From assembly GCA_902783745.1 (NCBI GenBank), contig CACZRY010000019.1, positions 1-21,888 of the forward strand: a stretch of DNA of 21,888 bases, in the 5' to 3' direction. The stretch comes from an uncultured Erysipelotrichaceae bacterium (GTDB lineage: Bacteria; Bacillota_I; Bacilli_A; Acholeplasmatales; Anaeroplasmataceae). Each line of letters starts with the position of its first letter. The first letter of the stretch is position 1. Position numbers and translations under genes: made by a program. Below the pieces are notes generated by a model that ran no database searches, had not been told where the DNA came from, and saw only the letters and a list, made by a program, of their open reading frames with translations. This document shows positions 16,023-21,888 of this stretch, one piece after another.

Positions 16023-19000
16023 TTACCTTTTAAGTTTTAAAATAATATCAGAGATTCTAACCTTCTTCTTATAAACCTCATCTCCTATGAATAGATCATA
16101 TTTATTTTCTCTAATCATAGGCATATCAGCCTTCTTAACTCCATTTAAAATCATTCTTACATGATGAACCTTACATAAATTTTTAACCTCATTTATAGAT
16201 TCATCAGTAACTAAATGATAATCATATAAGAAATAATCACAATTATTTCTATAAATATCCATTATATCCTTAGTACAAATCTTATAGCCTTCTTCTCTTA
16301 ACGCTCTAAATACTACGTTATTACCTGAAGATACAATTAAAGATATATTTTTAGGATCTATCCTAAAGAAATGCTGTTGGGTTTTAATAAATTCATAAAA
16401 TTTATTATCAATAGTATCATCACTAATATTTATAAAAACATTAATTTTACATTTATTTTGATCCCATAAAACCTTAAGCTCATGGAATAATTGGTATACT
16501 ATATGCTTCTCAAGTTCTTGTATAATACCTTTTCTTTTCGCAACAATCATCATATTTTCATATGTTGTTTCTCTAGATTCAAGATTAAATGTAACATAAT
16601 ATCCATAAACTGAAGATTCTACTATATCTACAATTTGTTGATAATATGTTGCGATTCTACCCATATCCATAGCTTCACTAATATCAACAACTAATTGCTT
16701 TTCTCTAAACAATTCCTTATTTTTATCTCCATTATAAAAAGAAATGTGATCTTCTCTTGACTTAATAGTCCTAGAATCAGATAACGCTTCATTTACTCTT
16801 GTAATAAAATCATAAGTATTATTTAATTTAGCACCTGCTTGATGCTTATAAATACCTACATCAAAATAAACCTTAGCACGTATAGATTTTTGATTAAATT
16901 TATTTCTTAGCTTTTCTATAAATCCTTTAATCTTAGATAAAGCTAATCGCTTATCATTTAATTCTTTTATCATTATTACATATTCTTCATTAAAACAATA
17001 ATAAAGACTAGAATTAAATTCTACTTCTAAAATATCAGATAAATACTGTGCAGCATTATAAATAATTTGTTGCTTAAAATTAAATCCATATAAATCCTCA
17101 AAGAATTTAATATCATATATAGACATTGCATATAAATAAAATCCTTGATTATCTCTATATGCTTGATCTAAATCCTTTAATAATCTAATTTCAGTATTAA
17201 GATGTGTTAAAGGATTAGTATATGCTAAATTCATAGCTTCCCCAATCATATTTTGAACACGAGAAACATCAGATACCATACTCATAATATAAACAACACC
17301 ATCTATTTCTAAATGATGCATTTCTTCTTTTACATCAATTTCTTTATCTTTTGTTCTATATTTATATTCAACCTTAACATCATTTAAGCCTAAATTATAT
17401 ATTTTTGCTAAAGCCTGTTTATATTCCATAACATCAATAGATGACATATTCATATAAAAATCATCTAATGTAATATCAGGTAATAGTCCTAATATTTCAC
17501 ATGCTCTTTTAGATAAATGAATTTGATTATCATGCATTTCTTTAATACCATCTTTATTATTTTGATATAAGAATAATAATTTCTTATTTGATAATTCAAA
17601 ATCATCCTTATCTATAGAATAAAGTAAGCTTTTATTAATTAAATTAATTAATATTTTTATTCCTTCATATGCCATATCTTCATTCATAAAATCATTTTTA
17701 CTAATAAATGATAATGATGCATATGTTTCAAGACTATTATTTAGTGGGAATGAATATACAAAAGTATCATCCATATATTCTTCTTTAGTAATAATATCCC
17801 TATTATAAGTCATATCAGTACTATCTCTAAAGCATTCTTTATTCTTTTCTAAAGAATATAGATTACATGTATTGGTTAGATCATCATATTCTAATTTTTT
17901 ATCATATAATCTTTCTTTTTTATAATGGAAGCCATAATATTTATGATTTAAAACTAATAAATATGCTTCTTCAATTGGAAATATTTTAGAAATATATATT
18001 AAAGATAATCTTAACACTTCTCTAAATTTTAGTGATGAATCAATTTTATTAATTTCTTCCATACATAAAGATATCTTCTTATATATAGGAGATACATCAA
18101 TATTCTTATAATTTTTAACTACATTAACTAATTCATTTTGTGGTTTATTAATAATAACACTTCTTGATTCAATAATATTATTTTCATTAGTTAAAGTATT
18201 CTTTTTTCTAATTATAGGAACCTTTATATCAGATAGTTTCTCTTCTTCTTTTTTTCTTTTAGCCTCTTCTTTTTTAATTGGTTCTTTTAATTGATAAAAA
18301 TGCTTAAGCTTTTCATTATAATCATTTATTATACTTATTGAATTTGTGAATTCATATATTTTAGTTGCAGCTAAAATAAATGAAATAGATGCATCTATAT
18401 ATGAATCATTTATATAATCTATATAATTACTTTCAATAATTGAAGCCTTTTTATAATCATTTGAATTCATAAATGATTCAATGATAAATGATGCCATATA
18501 AAGCTTATTATCATCATTAAATGATTTAATATCATAATTATTATATTCATTAATAACTCTTATATAGTCATTAATTTCAATATATGATTTAAATATCCTT
18601 ATAACTATTTCTTCATATTTATTTTTATTTAATGTTTCAGTATAATAATCCTTAAGCTCATTTGCAAGAATTAGAAATGAATCAAAATCATGTTTTAAAA
18701 AGTAAATATTAGATAATTCTCTTTTTGCCCAAATAGCTTCTTCTTTTACTAAATTATCTTGTAAATATCTTTTTAATACATCCATTGCAAGATCCTTTTG
18801 ATCTTGTGCAAGATATAAGCTTATTTTATCTTTTAAGTATAAATCAGATCTTGATATAGGTAGATATTCTTTTTTAATTTCTATATATTTTTCAACCTGA
18901 TCATATCTTTTTATTTTAAGACATATTAAAATAATCGCATCACAAATAGTAATGACACTAGAATCCTCTAGTGTCTTAAATTCAGAAACATAGTTAAAAA

Positions 19001-19178
19001 GAAGCTTTAATGCTTCTCCTACCTCACCTAGGTTATAGGTAATAATTGCCTTTATACTTAAAGCTTTTATATATTCATATGAATTTTTAATTTTATCTTC
19101 TAAAAATAAATCTATTTTTTTAATTGATGATTTAGAAGAATCGAGATTCATAATCTCGTTTAAGTCAAGCTTAGACAA
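16023..19178 (-). CDS. TPR/PAS protein with degenerate GGDEF and EAL domains
   Basis: A 1051-residue multidomain protein with no signal peptide or membrane span that I can see, so probably cytosolic. Residues 1-290 are helical and TPR-like. A charged linker follows (300-335), then a region I read as GAF-like (about 370-515), a PAS-like fold (about 535-640), a GGDEF-type domain (about 650-815) and an EAL-type domain (about 825-1050). The GGDEF signature position reads FNEEY (729-733). The EAL position after YQQIVDI reads YVT (861-863), and the usual DDFGxG is absent, although FINIS (915-919) still marks the fold. Neither cyclic-di-GMP synthesis nor hydrolysis looks possible. The start is TTG with GGTG 5 nt upstream; an ATG at codon 10 lies in a hairpin loop. 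It starts 4 nt after the yfcE-like gene, so it belongs to that operon. Confidence 0.82.
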   Translation of the reverse strand: MSKLDLNEIMNLDSSKSSIKKIDLFLEDKIKNSYEYIKALSIKAIITYNLGEVGEALKLLFNYVSEFKTLEDSSVITICDAIILICLKIKRYDQVEKYIEIKKEYLPISRSDLYLKDKISLYLAQDQKDLAMDVLKRYLQDNLVKEEAIWAKRELSNIYFLKHDFDSFLILANELKDYYTETLNKNKYEEIVIRIFKSYIEINDYIRVINEYNNYDIKSFNDDNKLYMASFIIESFMNSNDYKKASIIESNYIDYINDSYIDASISFILAATKIYEFTNSISIINDYNEKLKHFYQLKEPIKKEEAKRKKEEEKLSDIKVPIIRKKNTLTNENNIIESRSVIINKPQNELVNVVKNYKNIDVSPIYKKISLCMEEINKIDSSLKFREVLRLSLIYISKIFPIEEAYLLVLNHKYYGFHYKKERLYDKKLEYDDLTNTCNLYSLEKNKECFRDSTDMTYNRDIITKEEYMDDTFVYSFPLNNSLETYASLSFISKNDFMNEDMAYEGIKILINLINKSLLYSIDKDDFELSNKKLLFLYQNNKDGIKEMHDNQIHLSKRACEILGLLPDITLDDFYMNMSSIDVMEYKQALAKIYNLGLNDVKVEYKYRTKDKEIDVKEEMHHLEIDGVVYIMSMVSDVSRVQNMIGEAMNLAYTNPLTHLNTEIRLLKDLDQAYRDNQGFYLYAMSIYDIKFFEDLYGFNFKQQIIYNAAQYLSDILEVEFNSSLYYCFNEEYVIMIKELNDKRLALSKIKGFIEKLRNKFNQKSIRAKVYFDVGIYKHQAGAKLNNTYDFITRVNEALSDSRTIKSREDHISFYNGDKNKELFREKQLVVDISEAMDMGRIATYYQQIVDIVESSVYGYYVTFNLESRETTYENMMIVAKRKGIIQELEKHIVYQLFHELKVLWDQNKCKINVFINISDDTIDNKFYEFIKTQQHFFRIDPKNISLIVSSGNNVVFRALREEGYKICTKDIMDIYRNNCDYFLYDYHLVTDESINEVKNLCKVHHVRMILNGVKKADMPMIRENKYDLFIGDEVYKKKVRISDIILKLKR

Positions 19179-19182
19179 ATTA

Positions 19183-19629
19183 TCACCAACTTGTTTTAAA
19201 TTTCTTATAAATAGTATTATTTAAATAAAATGTTACATAATCATCTTCTATTACAGCATAATATCCATCTTTAAAAGCGCCTGGATTTATTAATGTAATA
19301 TTATCATGTACTACCATATTTGGAATATGTGTATGTCCAAATATTGTATAATCCACATTTTGTTCCATTGAACGATATATTAATCTTTGAAGATTGTATT
19401 TAACATTATAGATATCTCCATGTATTACATATATCTTTTTTCCATTGAATTCTAATGTTATCTCCTTAGGTCCTATATAATCACTGTTTCCCCTTACATA
19501 TTTAACATTATTTTTTTCTAGATATTCCCTCTCAAGTCCATAATCCCCACAATGTATGACTAAATCATAGCTTAAAAGATCTAAGTCGATGTGAGAGTTA
19601 TGGTTATCACTTAATAGTAAAATCTTCAT
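19183..19629 (-). CDS. YfcE/MJ0936-type metallophosphoesterase
   Basis: A compact (148 aa) calcineurin-like phosphoesterase, whose relatives hydrolyse phosphodiesters such as bis-pNPP and in some cases cyclic nucleotides. The two-metal site is complete: DNH (8-10), GD (28-29), GNSD (47-50), HGD (70-72), GHTH (98-101), with NPG (115-117) after it. ATG 19629 has AAAGGA 8 nt upstream and lies inside the end of rdgB (23-bp overlap). The rdgB-yfcE pairing is common in Gram-positives. The biological substrate is not known from sequence. Confidence 0.88.
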   Translation of the reverse strand: MKILLLSDNHNSHIDLDLLSYDLVIHCGDYGLEREYLEKNNVKYVRGNSDYIGPKEITLEFNGKKIYVIHGDIYNVKYNLQRLIYRSMEQNVDYTIFGHTHIPNMVVHDNITLINPGAFKDGYYAVIEDDYVTFYLNNTIYKKFKTSW

Positions 19630-20200
19630 TTATCTTTTCCTTTAAGGCTTTAATTGCCTTACTTCTATGTGATATAGTATTTTTCTTTTCTAAAGGTACT
19701 TCTGCAAAAGTTGCCCCAAACTCGGGAATATAAAAGTATGGGTCATATCCAAATCCATTACTACCCTTAGGAATATCATGTATTATTCCATAGCAATATT
19801 CTTCAACCTCTATATGTTTTCCATCAGGATAGCATAAAGAGATTGCGCAAGTATAATGTGCATTTCTATTTTCTATGTTTTTAAGATTTTTTATTAATAA
19901 TTCATTATTATCTTTATCGTTATGTGTACCTGCATATCTTGCAGAATAAATACCAGGCTCCCCATTTAGTCCATCACAAGACAATCCTGAATCATCAGCT
20001 ATTGCAATTAAACCTAAGTCACGTGCTACAGTAGATGCTTTAATATATGCATTTTCAATAAATGTTTTTCCATCTTCTACTATATCTTTATCATATCCAA
20101 TTTCTTTTAAAGTCTTAAATTCAATATCACTATTTCCAAGTAATGATTTAAATTCATAAACTTTGTTTTTGTTGTTTGTTGCAATAACTATTGTTTTCAT
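19607..20200 (-). CDS. rdgB: Non-canonical purine NTP pyrophosphatase (RdgB/HAM1)
   Basis: Removes ITP, dITP and XTP from the nucleotide pool by releasing pyrophosphate. Family motifs are intact: IATNNKNK (6-13), ADDSGL (68-73), GIYSARYAG (83-91), SNGFGYDP (147-154) and ISHRSKA (176-182). Length 197 aa is typical. ATG 20200 has GGGTG 5 nt upstream; an in-frame TTG at 20212 would lie before that SD. Its 3' end overlaps the phosphoesterase gene. Confidence 0.95.
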   Translation of the reverse strand: MKTIVIATNNKNKVYEFKSLLGNSDIEFKTLKEIGYDKDIVEDGKTFIENAYIKASTVARDLGLIAIADDSGLSCDGLNGEPGIYSARYAGTHNDKDNNELLIKNLKNIENRNAHYTCAISLCYPDGKHIEVEEYCYGIIHDIPKGSNGFGYDPYFYIPEFGATFAEVPLEKKNTISHRSKAIKALKEKINEDFTIK

Positions 20201-20216
20201 TTTATCACCCAATTTA

Positions 20217-20222
20217 ATTATA
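20217..20222 (-). promoter_or_regulatory. Candidate -10 before rdgB
   Basis: A perfect minus-strand TATAAT 16 nt before the rdgB ATG. The -35 region is AT-only and unconvincing, and the leader would be only about 10 nt, so rdgB may instead be read from the GNAT promoter. Confidence 0.35.
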
Positions 20223-20257
20223 CTATATTTTTATATTTTAATAATAAAATTATTAAA

Positions 20258-20782
20258 TTATCCTTCATATTTATAAATCTTTGGATTTTCATCAAATGGA
20301 TTAATGTTTTTAGACATATAATATACGCCTAACCATAAATTATTCTTATATCCAAAGTTTTTCATAATTCCATCTACTAAAAATCCCATTTTAGTATGAA
20401 ATTTAATAGATTCTTGATTTGATGATGTAATTATAGATACTATATTTCTTATTCCCATATTAATAGCTTTAGCTTCTAATCTTTTATATAGTATCTCACC
20501 AATTCCTTTGCCTAAATAATCATGTCTTATATAAATTGATAAATCTGCAGTAAAGCGATAGGCTGTACGTAAGGAAAATTTATTAAGATATGCATATCCT
20601 AATATTTGTCCATCTTCTTCATAAACTAAGAATGGATAAATTGCTCTTACGACATCACATCTATTTTTAAATTGATCATATGATAATATATCTTCATCAA
20701 ATGTTACAGTTGAATTTTTTACATAATAATTATATATATCTGTTACTTCAATTATATCGCTATCTACTAAATCTCTTACCAT
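20258..20782 (-). CDS. GNAT N-acetyltransferase, phosphinothricin-acetyltransferase-like
   Basis: A 174-residue acetyl-CoA-dependent acetyltransferase. The layout resembles the Pat/YncA branch: an N-terminal VRDLVDSDI and IYNYYV segment, then AYRFTADLSIYI (74-85), then the acetyl-CoA pyrophosphate loop LGKGIG (90-95), then NQESIKFHTKMGF (122-134). The acceptor cannot be named; relatives act on amino groups of phosphinothricin, methionine derivatives or other small molecules. GAGG lies 8 nt before the ATG. It may share a transcript with rdgB, 57 nt downstream. Confidence 0.85.
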   Translation of the reverse strand: MVRDLVDSDIIEVTDIYNYYVKNSTVTFDEDILSYDQFKNRCDVVRAIYPFLVYEEDGQILGYAYLNKFSLRTAYRFTADLSIYIRHDYLGKGIGEILYKRLEAKAINMGIRNIVSIITSSNQESIKFHTKMGFLVDGIMKNFGYKNNLWLGVYYMSKNINPFDENPKIYKYEG

Positions 20783-20810
20783 AATATAAACCTCTTTTAA
20801 TTTAAATTAA

Positions 20811-20831
20811 AAATACGTATTTATTATACCA
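20811..20831 (-). promoter_or_regulatory. Extended -10 promoter of the GNAT gene with a 12-bp palindrome at the start point
   Basis: Minus-strand TGGTATAAT (20823-20831) is an extended -10; no good -35 is seen. Immediately downstream lies the perfect palindrome AAATACGTATTT (20811-20822), covering the predicted transcription start near 20816. It resembles the boxes at the coaD and Nudix promoters. Confidence 0.6.
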
Positions 20832-20847
20832 TGTTTTAATATTTTTA

Positions 20848-20888
20848 ATGACAAAAAATAATAATTGTTATATAATAAAATACGTTTT
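20848..20888 (+). promoter_or_regulatory. Promoter of coaD-pduL with an AAAATACGTTTT box
   Basis: ATGACA (20848-20853), 17-bp spacer, TATAAT (20871-20876), then the box AAAATACGTTTT (20877-20888) across the predicted start near 20883. The coaD SD AGGAGG (20889-20894) follows directly after the box. Confidence 0.75.
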
Positions 20889-20900
20889 AGGAGGCATACT

Positions 20901-21386
20901 ATGGCAAAATGTGTATACCCTGGTTCTTTTGATCCAATGTCTAATGGTCATTTAGATATAATAAGAAGAATTTCTAAAATGTTTGATGAGGTACATGTAT
21001 TAGTTTCTTATAACATGTTTAAGCATCCAGCATTTAGTATTGAAGAAAGAGTTTTAATGGCAAAAAAGGTTTGTAAGCAATTACCTAATGTCATTGTTAA
21101 GGATTATAGTGGACTTGTTGTTAATTATTGTAAAGAAAATAATATCAATGTTATTGTAAGAGGTATGAGAAATTATAGTGATTATGAATCAGAATTCTCA
21201 CTATTCCAATATAACCGTGATATTTATCCTGATGTTGAAACTATATTAATGATGCCAACATCTAAAAATCAATTCGTATCTTCTTCTGCAATAAAAGAGC
21301 TTGTTACTTTTGGTGTTGATATTAAAAAATATGTACCAAAAGAAATATTAGATGAAGTTGTATTAAAATTCAAAACTAATAAGTAA
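20901..21386 (+). CDS. coaD: Phosphopantetheine adenylyltransferase
   Basis: Fourth step of coenzyme A synthesis: joins 4'-phosphopantetheine and ATP to give dephospho-CoA. The nucleotidyltransferase motif appears as YPGSFDPMSNGH (6-17); the usual TNGH reads SNGH. RGMRNYSDYESE and the terminal FVSSSAIKEL segment complete the family pattern. Length 161 aa is typical. ATG 20901 has AGGAGG 6 nt upstream; an in-frame TTG at 20865 is inside the promoter. First gene of a plus-strand operon with pduL. Confidence 0.96.
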   Translation: MAKCVYPGSFDPMSNGHLDIIRRISKMFDEVHVLVSYNMFKHPAFSIEERVLMAKKVCKQLPNVIVKDYSGLVVNYCKENNINVIVRGMRNYSDYESEFSLFQYNRDIYPDVETILMMPTSKNQFVSSSAIKELVTFGVDIKKYVPKEILDEVVLKFKTNK

Positions 21387-21396
21387 GAGGTTAGAT

Positions 21397-21888
21397 ATGG
21401 CAGATTTCATGATAGAAACAAGTGCAAGACATGTACATGTTACTAAAGATACCTTAGAAAAATTATTTGGTAAGGGATTTGAATTAGTACCAAGAGCTTG
21501 GCTTTCACAGCCAGGACAATACGCTTCATGTCAAAGAGTTATTGTAAAAGGACCTAAAGGAAGCCTTAAATGTTCTATTTTAGGACCAACAAGGGATAAA
21601 GACCAAGTAGAATTATCAATCACTGATGCAAGATCAATTGGTATTTCTGCCCCTGTAAGAGAATCTGGTGATCTATTAGATACTCCTGGGGTTACAATTA
21701 TTAATCCAGATAATGGAAATGAAATAAAATTATCTTCTGGTGTAATTATCGCAAAGCGTCATATCCATATGACACCAAATGATGCGAAAGCTTTTGGTGT
21801 TAGTAATGGTGATATAGTTTGCGTTAAGGTATTAAATGATACAGGAAGAAAAGTATTATTTGATGATACTGTAGTAAGAGTATCAGAT
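21397..21888 (+). CDS. pduL: Phosphate acyltransferase PduL (3' end beyond the window)
   Basis: Transfers an acyl group between CoA and phosphate (acetyl- or propionyl-CoA to the acyl phosphate). The 164 residues present read without a stop to the window end; full proteins are about 190-215 aa, so the last few dozen residues are missing. Each half carries a zinc-binding histidine pair, RHVHVT (11-16) and RHIHMT (121-126), and APVRESGDLLDTPG (85-98) is diagnostic. The protein enters the catalytic domain almost at once, with no N-terminal extension of the kind that targets PduL to microcompartments, so it probably acts as a general phosphotransacetylase in the cytosol. AAGAGG lies 6 nt before the ATG and 10 nt separate it from coaD. 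Confidence 0.92.
   Translation, partial: MADFMIETSARHVHVTKDTLEKLFGKGFELVPRAWLSQPGQYASCQRVIVKGPKGSLKCSILGPTRDKDQVELSITDARSIGISAPVRESGDLLDTPGVTIINPDNGNEIKLSSGVIIAKRHIHMTPNDAKAFGVSNGDIVCVKVLNDTGRKVLFDDTVVRVSD

Noticed and set aside
20237..20257. Perfect 8-bp inverted repeat TTTAATAA/TTATTAAA just after the GNAT stop
   Set aside because: The stem is entirely A-T and no T tract follows on the minus strand, so I do not call it a terminator.
1..21888. CRISPR arrays, insertion sequences, prophage genes, tRNA and rRNA genes
   Set aside because: No regularly spaced repeats, transposase or phage motifs, or tRNA T-loop/acceptor patterns were seen on either strand.

Overview
The window looks like a chromosomal housekeeping stretch from a very AT-rich, low-GC Gram-positive bacterium (Bacillota; the Erysipelotrichia/Mollicutes-related side of Bacilli is my best guess). 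The grounds are the base composition, strong AGGAGG-type ribosome binding sites, TTGACA/TATAAT promoters, and the rpoD-dnaG-glycyl-tRNA synthetase order with trmK after rpoD. TGA is used as a stop codon (rdgB, the YfcE-like gene, the HI0933-like gene), so the mycoplasma genetic code is not in use. I see no phage, insertion sequence, CRISPR array, tRNA or rRNA.

Layout. 1-5993 (minus): glyQS, dnaG, rpoD and a trmK gene fused to an alpha/beta-hydrolase, read from a consensus promoter before glyQS and closed by a hairpin at the window edge. 6037-7190 (minus): a Nudix hydrolase and the ribosome-assembly GTPase ysxC, with a terminator. 7218-9851 (minus): two FAD-dependent flavoproteins (HI0933/COG2081 and COG2509 types) overlapping by 4 bp. 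9890-11917 (minus): a zinc-ribbon/basic-repeat/TPR/coiled-coil protein behind a strong promoter and a leader of about 330 nt that looks structured. 12019-12798 (plus): a DUF1836 protein, divergent from the previous unit and convergent with proC through a shared terminator. 12805-16004 (minus): proB-proA-proC, the complete glutamate-to-proline pathway. 16023-20222 (minus): rdgB, a YfcE-like phosphoesterase and a 1051-residue TPR/PAS/GGDEF-EAL protein whose two catalytic signatures are both degenerate. 20258-20828 (minus): a GNAT acetyltransferase. 20848-21888 (plus): coaD followed by pduL, cut by the window end.

How the genes fit together. Most are core functions: transcription initiation, replication priming, glycine charging, tRNA methylation, ribosome assembly, proline synthesis, nucleotide-pool cleaning, and coenzyme A synthesis with acyl-phosphate metabolism. 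The parts that do not look routine are the TrmK-hydrolase fusion, the long leader before the zinc-ribbon gene, the apparently dead GGDEF-EAL protein coupled to rdgB/yfcE, and a small sequence box (AAAATACGTTTT or AAATACGTATTT) directly downstream of the -10 of three promoters (Nudix, GNAT, coaD). All assignments are from reading motifs; no database search or RNA folding was run.
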